Notes under the pieces: generated by a model | What the model was told of the DNA's origin: nothing | Databases searched by the model: none | What the model saw: only the letters and a program-made list of their open reading frames with translations | Origin: CAXQRU01 sp964226685 | GTDB lineage: Bacteria; Pseudomonadota; Gammaproteobacteria; Pseudomonadales; Cellvibrionaceae | Direction of reading: 5' to 3' | DNA length: 24,932 nt | Assembly: GCA_964226685.1 (NCBI GenBank) | Contig: CAXQRU010000010.1 | Coordinates: forward strand, 1 to 24,932 | Made by a program: the position numbers and the translations under genes | In this document: piece by piece, positions 8,677 to 15,215 of the stretch | Layout of the letters: the number at the start of each line of letters is the position of its first letter | How positions within the stretch are numbered: the stretch's first letter is position 1

Positions 8677-9585
8677 ATGACTGACACGATTTGGATAACT
8701 GGCGCCACCAGTTTTACTGGCCAACATTTGATTCCGTACTTGCGGGAACACTACCCCAACGCTGAACTAGCAGGCACTGGTAGAGCAACCGGTGAACACT
8801 TAAAACTCGACCATTATCACGCTTGCGACCTAGCAAGCCTCGACCACGGGATGACCAAGCAATTTGCGGAGCGCCCGCCAGAGTTGTTGATCCACCTGGC
8901 GTCTGCCATGCCACCTAATGAAGAAGACACACTCTGGCGGACCAATGTGCAAGCTAGTTACCATTTACTTACCGCTCTATTTGAAAGTGGCCAACATGCC
9001 AACTGCAAAGTACTTAATGTCAGCTCGGCCGCTGAGTATCATCGCCAAACCAGTGATGCGCACAAAGAAGATGATTGTGCCGTAGGCTTTACGCCCTATG
9101 GTAAATCCAAGGCTGCACAAACCCGCTTGATGCTATCTTTATCGAAAGAGCTGGGGATCGACTGTCGTATCGCCCGCCCCTTCAACCTACTCGGCCCAGG
9201 TCTTGCCAAAACCTTTGTGGCTGGTCGCATTTGCGATCAACTCAAGCAAGGGCTTAGTAGCATCCAGTTAGGTAACTTGACGCCAGAGCGCGATTTCGTC
9301 GATGTACGCGATGCCATCGTGGCTTATGACGATATCGTCAACTATGGCCAAGCCTATGAAATTTATAATGTTTGCCACGGCGTGCCCACACAAATACAAA
9401 CCCTGGTTGACCTGGCACTTGCTTCGCTAGAGACACCGCCAACCATTGAATACGATGAAGCGATTGGCGGACGTAGCGAGCTTAACCGAGTGTTTGGCAG
9501 CAATGATAAGCTCTGCGCCTTAAACAACTGGCAGCCCAACTATAGCCTAGAAGATTCATTGAATGACATGATGGCTCATGCTTGA
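8677..9585 (+). CDS. NAD-dependent sugar epimerase/reductase (extended SDR family)
   Basis: 302-residue extended short-chain dehydrogenase. The nucleotide-binding glycine motif is GATSFTG at 9-15, with the catalytic triad region SSAAEY at 116-121 and YGKSK at 141-145 (Tyr141, Lys145). The pattern (variant GATSFTG, RDFVDVRDAI, C-terminal NWQP...LEDSL) recalls the GDP-4-keto-6-deoxy-mannose reductase (Rmd) branch, but no matching GDP-mannose dehydratase (gmd) gene is in the window, so a different 4-keto sugar reductase or epimerase is equally possible. The start ATG follows the previous stop directly (TAAATG), so it is coupled with the nucleotidyltransferase. Together they probably make the operon's specific nucleotide sugar. 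Confidence 0.85.
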   Translation: MTDTIWITGATSFTGQHLIPYLREHYPNAELAGTGRATGEHLKLDHYHACDLASLDHGMTKQFAERPPELLIHLASAMPPNEEDTLWRTNVQASYHLLTALFESGQHANCKVLNVSSAAEYHRQTSDAHKEDDCAVGFTPYGKSKAAQTRLMLSLSKELGIDCRIARPFNLLGPGLAKTFVAGRICDQLKQGLSSIQLGNLTPERDFVDVRDAIVAYDDIVNYGQAYEIYNVCHGVPTQIQTLVDLALASLETPPTIEYDEAIGGRSELNRVFGSNDKLCALNNWQPNYSLEDSLNDMMAHA

Positions 9586-10708
9586 TCCATTTAGCGTTAA
9601 GTATGACGTTTGCTTTGTCGGCCTAAAGTGTTACGACCTATTGCGCAACGCACCCGTCCCTAAATACTTGGGAGGCATAGAGCGCGCGCTTGTGAGCCTG
9701 GCTAAGGGCATGACTCAAAAAGGTTATAAGGTGGCTTTTATCGTCTATGATGAAGGCCAGGATGCGGTTATTGAGCATGGCGGTATCACCGTGTTTAGAG
9801 CTTATAAGCCCAAAGCCGGCATCAAGTTTTTAAGGCTGATTCACCCCCAAGCCACGGCACTAAATCGCCTACTCAAGCGCATTAAATCAGACAAGGTCAT
9901 TCAAATGGGCGCGGGCATTGAAATGAGCTTTTCGGCGCGCCCAGTCAAACAAACCGCGAGTGATTTTATCTACATCATCGCCAGCAACAGCGACTGCCAA
10001 CCAGACTTACCCCTGGTCAGCACCCAACATGAAAAGCTCATTTATAAATACGGACTTCGCTGGGCCGATGTGATCGTAGCTCAATCAAAGCACCAACAAA
10101 CCCTCATGAAAAATCACTTTGGCTATGATTCACAAGTGATCCCCATGCCCCACTATATTGAGCACCCCAGCAATGCTCAAACAAGGCAGCTTAATGACAA
10201 GCCATCGGTATTATGGGTGGGGCGCATTATTGAAGTGAAGCGCTTGGAACTACTCCTGGATTTAGCCGAGCAAAAGCCAGACACCCATTTTCACGTAGTG
10301 GGCGCCGCCAACGAGGCCTCGGAATACGCCACAGCTCAAACACAAAGAGCACACTCCCTCAGTAATGTCACCTATCACGGTAAAGTGAGTGATGACCAGT
10401 TATATCAACTCTTCACCCAATGCGACATCCTAGCCTGCACCTCATCACTCGAAGGCTTCCCCATGGCCTTTATCGAAGCTTGGTATTTTGGCATGCCAGT
10501 ACTAACCACCTTTGACCCGGATGACATTGTACAAAATAACCAGCTTGGCGTGGTCGCCAGCGATCTAGCTAGCCTTCAAGCGGGTTTAGAGGCGCTCACT
10601 CAAGGCTTGGAGCACTACCGAAAAATGAGTAGTATTGCGTGTGATTTCTATCACGCTCATTATTCGGTGGATGCGGTTATTCCTCAGTATATTTCATTGG
10701 GCAAGTGA
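9578..10708 (+). CDS. Family 4 glycosyltransferase
   Basis: 376-residue GT-B fold retaining glycosyltransferase. The acceptor-side glycine loop is GGIERALVSLA at 32-42. The donor side has LWVGRIIEVKRLELLLDLA at 212-230 (with the usual Arg and Lys that hold the diphosphate) and the E-x7-E signature from Glu292 to Glu300 within LEGFPMAFIE, then PVLTT. It would extend the growing lipid-linked saccharide. The ATG overlaps the previous gene by eight bases and is the last member of the plus-strand operon. The 100 bases after it hold only a 4-bp stem (CTCC-TCGC-GGAG, 10750-10761), which I do not call a terminator. Donor and acceptor are unknown. Confidence 0.88.
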   Translation: MLDPFSVKYDVCFVGLKCYDLLRNAPVPKYLGGIERALVSLAKGMTQKGYKVAFIVYDEGQDAVIEHGGITVFRAYKPKAGIKFLRLIHPQATALNRLLKRIKSDKVIQMGAGIEMSFSARPVKQTASDFIYIIASNSDCQPDLPLVSTQHEKLIYKYGLRWADVIVAQSKHQQTLMKNHFGYDSQVIPMPHYIEHPSNAQTRQLNDKPSVLWVGRIIEVKRLELLLDLAEQKPDTHFHVVGAANEASEYATAQTQRAHSLSNVTYHGKVSDDQLYQLFTQCDILACTSSLEGFPMAFIEAWYFGMPVLTTFDPDDIVQNNQLGVVASDLASLQAGLEALTQGLEHYRKMSSIACDFYHAHYSVDAVIPQYISLGK

Positions 10709-10808
10709 TTGTATTCAAGCGAATTGAGTTTTAGATGCTAACAGACACCTCCTCGCGGAGAACAATTTATTACTCAGTCCCCATATGTCTCACCAAAGCA
10801 TAATAATT

Positions 10809-11225
10809 TTATTTGTTTCGTTGAACTAAGCTAAACCAGTTCCCTGAGTTATCTTTACCCATAGCTTCGACGCCATAAAGCTGCTCTATGGGCGGCTGGG
10901 TAAACTCTACCCCTTTGGCAACAAGCTCTTCGTATGTTTTTTGACAATTTTCCGTTTCAAAAACACCCACCCCAAATGCACCTTCTTTAATTAAACTTCG
11001 TATTTTTTCAGCTGAGTCTCTGGTAAACATTGGTCCTTCTTTCGGCTCAGCCAATACCAACTCAAGCCGCTGTGATTTAGATTTTGGATATACAGTTAAC
11101 CAACGGAAGTCTCCTTCTACTGTCATATCATCACCAACCTCGAACACCAGCTTGTTTTTATAAAAATCAAGGGCCACTTCTTGGTTAAGTACATATACTG
11201 TTACATGCGCTATAGATGTAATCAT
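10809..11225 (-). CDS. VOC (glyoxalase/bleomycin-resistance fold) protein
   Basis: 138-residue protein with two beta-alpha-beta-beta-beta units. It begins ITSIAHVTVYV with the first metal-ligand position (His7), has an RLELVLAEP strand (Glu) in the first half, and ends with YGVEAMGKDNSGNWFSLVQR, where a Glu gives the last ligand position. Such proteins bind a metal and act as lyases, dioxygenases or antibiotic-binding proteins; the substrate cannot be inferred. An AGGAG site on the minus strand (11233-11237) lies seven bases from the ATG. It follows a short AraC regulator on the same strand with a 71-bp gap, an arrangement often seen for regulated VOC proteins. Confidence 0.88.
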   Translation of the reverse strand: MITSIAHVTVYVLNQEVALDFYKNKLVFEVGDDMTVEGDFRWLTVYPKSKSQRLELVLAEPKEGPMFTRDSAEKIRSLIKEGAFGVGVFETENCQKTYEELVAKGVEFTQPPIEQLYGVEAMGKDNSGNWFSLVQRNK

Positions 11226-11296
11226 CTCTATACTCCTAATCGTTAAATATTCCTTATTTTATAGAAAGAATCCAAATCATATTTCTCCAATATTGC

Positions 11297-11716
11297 TCAA
11301 TTAGCCGATTTTCCCAAAAAATGATGCGCATAACAGGCAGGTATAGCCTGTGATGGAAAACGAAAAGCTTCAGCAGACAAAGCCCACAATTTACGGCGAT
11401 ATAAAGTTGGAGCCATGCCGACTTGCTTGAGAAACAATGAAGAAAAACTGCCAAGGCTTACATACCCCACTCGCTCGCAAACCTCAGAAATACTTAAATT
11501 TTCCATAACAAGCATTTTCTTAGCCTTTTCGACTCTAATCCGAATCAAGAATTCATTTGGTGTTTCACCATAAACTTTCTTGAAAACACGCAAAAAATGA
11601 TAGGGAGACATATTTGCGCAATTTGCAACACGGGATAAGTTAAACGGAACGAGGTAATTATCCGCTATATAATCCCTACCAGCAGCCAATCTTTCAGATT
11701 TATAGTTCGTAACCAT
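11297..11716 (-). CDS. Short AraC-family transcriptional regulator
   Basis: 139-residue protein made almost only of the AraC DNA-binding domain. The first helix-turn-helix is around residues 25-60 (FNLSRVANCANMSPYHFLRVFKK). The linker helix and second helix-turn-helix are around 75-108 (LSISEVCERVGYVSLGSFSSLF). A tail of about 30 residues ends in IPACYAHHF. There is no effector-binding cupin domain, and no sign of frameshift upstream, so this is a natural single-domain form rather than a fragment. It lies directly upstream of the VOC gene on the same strand and probably controls it. Its own upstream region is short because a broken GIY-YIG gene and a mobile repeat follow at once. Confidence 0.85.
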   Translation of the reverse strand: MVTNYKSERLAAGRDYIADNYLVPFNLSRVANCANMSPYHFLRVFKKVYGETPNEFLIRIRVEKAKKMLVMENLSISEVCERVGYVSLGSFSSLFLKQVGMAPTLYRRKLWALSAEAFRFPSQAIPACYAHHFLGKSAN

Positions 11717-11737
11717 AAAATATATCTCTTAGCCTAC

Positions 11738-11929
11738 TTACAAATAGTCATTTTCATCGGGGACAGGCACCCTAACATTGTTGCACTCCAAATTAAAGTC
11801 AAGAGGGATTGCCGTAGATTTACTTAGCTCCCTACTGCGATTTTCAGGATTTCTTTTCGTGGTGCCAATCTTCAACAGATCGTACTTTAACGATTCATTG
11901 CTTAGTATGTATATATACCCTTGACTCAT
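11738..11929 (-). pseudogene. 3'-truncated GIY-YIG (T5orf172-like) gene
   Basis: The first 45 residues read as the start of a GIY-YIG nuclease-like domain of the T5orf172/Mug113 group: GYIYILSN (the GIY-YIG strand pair), LLKIGTTKRNPENRSREL with the characteristic Arg in the following helix, then STAIPLDF. After that the reading frame enters the repeat at 11751-11780 and ends with an unrelated tail translated from the repeat. Family members carry a further catalytic Glu and more strands downstream, so the domain is incomplete and probably inactive. No good ribosome site precedes the ATG. It lies 20 bases after the DUF4268 gene on the same strand. Confidence 0.65.
11751..11780 (+). repeat. Interspersed GGACAGGCAC repeat, copy A
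   Basis: The 30 bases at 11751-11780 (core CATCGGGGACAGGCACCCTAA) closely match copy C at 15214-15243, with substitutions at only about four or five positions. The copy cuts off the GIY-YIG reading frame. From memory, this type of GGGGACAGGCACC sequence is scattered through gammaproteobacterial genomes next to REP-associated tyrosine transposases. Confidence 0.7.
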
Positions 11930-11949
11930 AGCAATCTAACTGTTACCAA

Positions 11950-12885
11950 TTAATTGGCACATTGCTTGATGTATTTCCCAAAAACTTGTTGGAATTTCGA
12001 AACTCTATCCAGCATCCATGAATGATATTGCTCCCAACTTTCTTGACTGGATAAGCTGCCACTGGAAATAAGCTTAATTCTACTTGCTTTCTTTTCTGGC
12101 AATTCTTCCCATTCAAGCTGTTCCATTAGCTCAGCTTCAATTTTTTCTTTTTGCTCATGTAATGCAGAGAATAATTGCTTAGAGTCAGGAATGTATATTT
12201 GACAAGCCATTTGTTCAGATTGGCTGTTTACTGTTAATACTATGTGAGTATTTGAAAAGCCAAAACTAATATCGTACCAGTGTTGAGGATACGCCTTACG
12301 AAGCTTGATTGTTCCATTGTTTTCCTGAACATATTCCTTGAATTTTTTCCAAAATTCTAATTGCAATAGCTTGGTATCAGATAATTCGCTTTGTGTAGTG
12401 ACTTTCTTAACCGCCTTCGCCCAATCATTTGGCTTGGCAATAACCTGAAACTTCGGTGCATATGGAGAATTTGAAATTTTCCATACTTCCATTTGAATAG
12501 CGAAAATATTGATATTTGAATCAGTATGCTCATTAAGCCAATCAACCGCCTGCTTATGTTCATCTCGAACACTTTTTACAATCCAGACAATGATTTCAGC
12601 ATCAAAGCCAGAAGCGTAGGTGATGATTTTACCTAAGTGATCATGATCTGTTGATTCAAGCTGATTTTCTATAACGATTTTTTTCCCTGTATTTTCTTCT
12701 TCGGCCAATATGTCAACATTGAAATTGCCAACACTTGCTTCTGTTTGTATTAGCGATATATCGATTCCTATTTCATCGCTCAAAAGCTCAAGGTTTTCGG
12801 GTTTCGCTAGCCAGTTTGTAAAATCCAGAGCTTCATGCTTCCAAACTTCTCTCAAATCAACTTTTTCAAGCTTCGATAATTGCAT
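11950..12885 (-). CDS. DUF4268 protein with PD-(D/E)XK-like N-terminal domain
   Basis: 311-residue protein. The N-terminal half looks like a restriction-endonuclease fold with Glu49, Asp58 in FNVDIL and Glu73-x-Gln75 in IVIENQLE, followed by HDHLGKIITYASG. Gln replaces the usual Lys of ExK, as is typical of DUF4268 family members. The C-terminal part (about 200-305) matches DUF4268 (QLEFWKKFKEY..., HWYDISFGFSNTHI). Function is unproven; members occur in defence and mobile regions. I set the start at the ATG at 12885 because AGGAG (minus strand, 12893-12897) lies seven bases before it. The frame stays open to 12993, but those extra 36 residues are translated from repeats and a recombination-site remnant. 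Downstream it is followed after 20 bases by the broken GIY-YIG gene. Confidence 0.82.
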   Translation of the reverse strand: MQLSKLEKVDLREVWKHEALDFTNWLAKPENLELLSDEIGIDISLIQTEASVGNFNVDILAEEENTGKKIVIENQLESTDHDHLGKIITYASGFDAEIIVWIVKSVRDEHKQAVDWLNEHTDSNINIFAIQMEVWKISNSPYAPKFQVIAKPNDWAKAVKKVTTQSELSDTKLLQLEFWKKFKEYVQENNGTIKLRKAYPQHWYDISFGFSNTHIVLTVNSQSEQMACQIYIPDSKQLFSALHEQKEKIEAELMEQLEWEELPEKKASRIKLISSGSLSSQESWEQYHSWMLDRVSKFQQVFGKYIKQCAN

Positions 12886-12913
12886 ACTCTCGCTCCTTTT
12901 CACACTTTTAACA

Positions 12914-12948
12914 GTACCTGTCCTTGATGTTTTTGTCTGTCCTTGATA
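12914..12948 (-). repeat. Interspersed GGACAGGCAC-type repeat, copy B (tandem pair)
   Basis: On the minus strand two near-copies of ATCAAGGACAG lie about 21 bases apart (minus-strand ATCAAGGACAGAC within 12935-12948 and CATCAAGGACAGGTAC at 12914-12929). They carry the same core as copies A and C but in the opposite orientation, and sit between the recombination-site remnant and the DUF4268 ribosome site. Confidence 0.6.
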
Positions 12949-12954
12949 TTTAAA

Positions 12955-12991
12955 CTGGGCTTGCCGGTTCCCCAGAAAGCAATTGTTATGC
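12955..12991 (-). other. Truncated or interrupted attC recombination site (3' end of the ATPase-nuclease cassette)
   Basis: On the minus strand, three bases after the window's ATPase-nuclease stop region, GCATAAC (12985-12991) is followed by AATTGCTTT, the layout of an attC inverse core (R'') and spacer. GCATAAC is the exact complement of GTTATGC, the core that marks the 5' border of the same gene at 14915-14921, as expected for the two ends of one cassette. A small stem (CTGGG at 12955-12959, CCCAG at 12971-12975) follows, but no proper GTTRRRY core closes the site; instead repeat copy B begins. The closest is GTTAAAA at 12906-12912, which fails at the last base. Confidence 0.5.
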
Positions 12992-12996
12992 ATTTT

Positions 12997-14886
12997 TTAG
13001 TACTTTATTACTTCTTGCGTAGGTGCATTGACTAAAGATGCTCTTTGCTCTTCCAGAAATGGAGCACCTTTAACTCTGTCATAGAGTTTTAGTAATCTGC
13101 TTTTTGCTCTCTGAATCACTACTTGATAATCCATAGGTTGAATAATACACCTATCATTATTTTCCTTTCTTACTCCCCGTTCGATTGGGTCTACTTCACT
13201 ACCAAGGACAAAGCATGTGACTCTGGTATTTTGGTCTATCAGGCCATTCTTGAGCAATTCACTTACATAGCGCCAACACTGACCTTTTTCATCTGTACTA
13301 ATTGGTACCCCTGGCTTTTTAAGTTCCACAACTACAAGCCTATCAACCCCTATCTCTCCTCCCTCCTCGTCATAGGTTGGGTAGGAATACGCACCAACAG
13401 AGCTGTCTGTCAAAATAGCAAAGTCTGGGCGATTTCTAGTACCTTTCTCGTTTGAGTTGAATAGCTTCTGTATTACCTTCGTCATTCCCTCATTTGAAGT
13501 AAACTCTATAGTTTCAAATTCAGGACCAAATATCCATAATCCTTGGTGAAACAGAGGCTGAAGATCTTGGACTTCTCGGGTATTTGTATCAAAAACCCGT
13601 TCTCTCAACTCATCAAGAATTCTAAGCCTCAACTGCAACTCGTCGAGAACTTCCTTCGCTAGATCTAAACTCCACTCTGATAAAATAGTATGCAGATTAT
13701 CAATTTGACTTGAATCAAGCTCATGCAGCTTGCTAATAAGTGCATACTTAGTATCTGATTGCTCCATCGCGACTAGAACACCTGCCATTTTTGAAAGGTC
13801 TTTCTCTGTAATCGAAGTACACTCTTCCTGTACTTTCGACACAAAATCCTCCCATCTCTCCGCTCTCAGTGGGGTTAGTGTTTGTAGCTTATCCCGATGA
13901 GTACTCTTAATATTATCAAGAGTCTGTTTTCTTTTTTGTTTCGTTTGCCCCAGCAGATGCGCTTTCACGAACGCAAAAACTTCGTCCCTGGCCTCTACAA
14001 ATTCCTCACTTTCTATAAATCCAGTCCAGTCCTTTTTAACATGAGGGCTCAAAAAATCTGACTCTATGATAAAGGTATGTCGTTTTGCCTCTTTGCTTCT
14101 CCCATCGACGATTTCTTCCAGACCGTAGTTCTTCCAGTTCGACTCCCCAACCAAACGCCCCTTTACATGCCACGCAACCCCATGTTGCTTAGTAGTCTTA
14201 TCAGATTCTTGCGTATCAATGATTATTACGCTAATCTCATTACCAGACCCAAGAATCAAGGTCTCTTCTAATATGTTCGACTCAGGTATATGGAAAAATT
14301 TAACCTTCTCCCCATTCACACAGCATGAAAATGAGGGATCGGTCAGAAACCTCATTCCGATTTCTGCACAAATTTGATCTTCTTTTACTCTTATCCCAGA
14401 TGGAGCATCCACATAAACCCTTGTACCTTGCTTTCGATCCTTTATAGGCTCGTGCTTTTCCAGTGTAAAAGGAACCTCACCCGATCCTACTTTTACTTCG
14501 TAGAGAATGGATTCACCGTTCTTAGATGACTCCACAAAGTATTTCTCACCAAAACAAAAGCCTGAAAACCTACCGACCCCATTCCTACCAAAAACTGACC
14601 TAATTTTGTCATTTACTACAACTGTTTCTCCCTGAACTTCTGTTCTATCGTAGGCAAGAGTACGCCAGCGAGATAAGAACTCTTTTTCGGTCAGCCCTTC
14701 GCCATCATCTTCGATAGAAAAGTAGAGTTCGTTCTCAGAAGTCGGCCATATTATTTTTACTTCTTGTGCTCCTGCGTCCCAGGCATTCGCTATTAATTCC
14801 AAGATAGCGACTTTGGGATCATAAAGAATATGTTTACCAACAAACTTTTCTAAGAACTTAGGGCCAAAAAGGCATGACTGTTCCAT
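12997..14886 (-). CDS. GHKL ATPase fused to a Shedu-like PD-(D/E)XK nuclease; putative defence protein
   Basis: 629-residue two-module protein. The N terminus is a GHKL (Hsp90/MutL/MORC-type) ATPase: N box ELIANAWDAGA with Glu30, Asn34 and Asp37, G1 box IEDDGEGL at 58-65, and lid GRNGVGRFS at 100-108. A transducer-like region runs to about 310 and a helical linker to about 440. The C terminus has LWIFGPEF at 450-457, Asp488 in RPDFAIL, Glu521-Leu-Lys523 in VVVELKKPG and Gln536 in KGQCWRY, a complete PD-(D/E)XK set arranged as in DUF4263/SduA (Shedu) nucleases. Known relatives of such fusions occur in restriction-like and anti-phage loci; I infer nucleotide-gated DNA cleavage, not proven. AGGTGG precedes the ATG. 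The gene lies inside an apparent integron cassette (see 14915-14991) and is AT-richer than the dcd-rsx region. Confidence 0.85.
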   Translation of the reverse strand: MEQSCLFGPKFLEKFVGKHILYDPKVAILELIANAWDAGAQEVKIIWPTSENELYFSIEDDGEGLTEKEFLSRWRTLAYDRTEVQGETVVVNDKIRSVFGRNGVGRFSGFCFGEKYFVESSKNGESILYEVKVGSGEVPFTLEKHEPIKDRKQGTRVYVDAPSGIRVKEDQICAEIGMRFLTDPSFSCCVNGEKVKFFHIPESNILEETLILGSGNEISVIIIDTQESDKTTKQHGVAWHVKGRLVGESNWKNYGLEEIVDGRSKEAKRHTFIIESDFLSPHVKKDWTGFIESEEFVEARDEVFAFVKAHLLGQTKQKRKQTLDNIKSTHRDKLQTLTPLRAERWEDFVSKVQEECTSITEKDLSKMAGVLVAMEQSDTKYALISKLHELDSSQIDNLHTILSEWSLDLAKEVLDELQLRLRILDELRERVFDTNTREVQDLQPLFHQGLWIFGPEFETIEFTSNEGMTKVIQKLFNSNEKGTRNRPDFAILTDSSVGAYSYPTYDEEGGEIGVDRLVVVELKKPGVPISTDEKGQCWRYVSELLKNGLIDQNTRVTCFVLGSEVDPIERGVRKENNDRCIIQPMDYQVVIQRAKSRLLKLYDRVKGAPFLEEQRASLVNAPTQEVIKY

Positions 14887-14914
14887 TATCCCCCCACCTT
14901 TGAATTTACGTAAT

Positions 14915-14991
14915 GCATAACGTTTAAATCACCGGCAGAAAAACCAGAGCGAAGCGGCGGTTTTGATGTCGGATGGCTTTCATTGTTGAAC
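14915..14991 (-). other. attC-like integron recombination site
   Basis: Read on the minus strand, the 77 bases start with GTTCAAC (RYYYAAC inverse core, 14985-14991) and end with GTTATGC (GTTRRRY-like simple core, 14915-14921; fifth base T is a deviation). Between them lies an imperfect hairpin: CCGACATCAAAACC pairs with GGTTTTTCTGCCGG around a GCCGCTTCGCTC-type tip, and outer AAA...CCATCCG / CGGTGATTT arms give the unpaired bases typical of a folded attC. Size is within the known 57-141 base range. The site ends 28 bases upstream of the ATPase-nuclease start, so it is the attC of the previous cassette and marks the 5' border of this one. The different R'' and R' sequences are normal, since R' belongs to the next cassette. 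Confidence 0.72.
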
Positions 14992-15215
14992 CAAGCCGCG
15001 TAGCGGCAGCCTAAAGAGAGTCTCCTGCTCCAGCCGATAAACACCTTGAATCCCTTCCATGTCGGAAGGACCAAACAAGGCGATTATTATGCAAAAACGA
15101 GAGACTCAAAAATTTGAGCGTCTTTACGCTCAATTCCTCAAAACCCTCAAGCCAAAGGTATTACCAATCCACCATAGAAGCGTATACCTACTCCCTTCGA
15201 CGATGTGCCGTAGTT
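14992..15215 (+). mobile_element. Left-end remnant of an IS91-type element with tyrosine recombinase gene
   Basis: From the attC border rightwards the sequence changes character: a perfect GCCGC/GCGGC hairpin with 3-base loop (14995-15007), another hairpin CCTTCC/GGAAGG (15053-15069), then the start of a tyrosine recombinase gene at 15089. I recall recombinase genes beginning MQKRET.KFERLYAQ from IS91-family elements that carry an extra integrase. The boundary falls at GAAC (14988-14991) next to CAAG (14992-14995), both reported IS91 target tetranucleotides. The remainder of the element, including any transposase, is absent: at about 15214 a different repeat begins. Confidence 0.5.
15089..15213 (+). 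pseudogene. Frameshifted N-terminal remnant of a tyrosine recombinase (integrase)
   Basis: From ATG 15089 the frame reads MQKRETQKFERLYAQFLKTLKPK and then becomes nonsense. The next frame continues the domain with QRYYQSTIEAYTYSLRRCA, the core-binding (SAM-like) motif of tyrosine recombinases. A one-base indel near 15155-15160 thus breaks the gene. Only about 40 of the 300 or so residues remain; the catalytic Arg/His/Tyr domain is missing. The wording differs from the N terminus of integron integrase IntI, so it is not the integron's own recombinase. Confidence 0.65.

Noticed and set aside
10740..10770. Hairpin CTCC-TCGC-GGAG as terminator of the glycan operon
   Set aside because: Only four base pairs and no proper T tract directly after.
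11934..11940. GTTRRRY core (minus-strand GTTAGAT) before the GIY-YIG start as another cassette border
   Set aside because: Only about 10 bases lie between it and the DUF4268 stop, so no attC can be present; a degenerate 7-mer is expected by chance about every kilobase.
12886..12993. 36-residue N-terminal extension of the DUF4268 protein
   Set aside because: The extra residues are translated from repeat copy B and the recombination-site remnant; the ATG at 12885 has a strong AGGAG site and begins the conserved sequence.
14886..15074. Minus-strand 62-residue ORF between the ATPase gene and the recombinase remnant
   Set aside because: It runs through the attC hairpin and the element-end hairpins, has no domain resemblance and ends within the ATPase ribosome site.
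15089..15213. Integron integrase IntI remnant
   Set aside because: Start sequence and spacing resemble recombinases of IS91-type elements, not the IntI N terminus; no catalytic domain remains to check.
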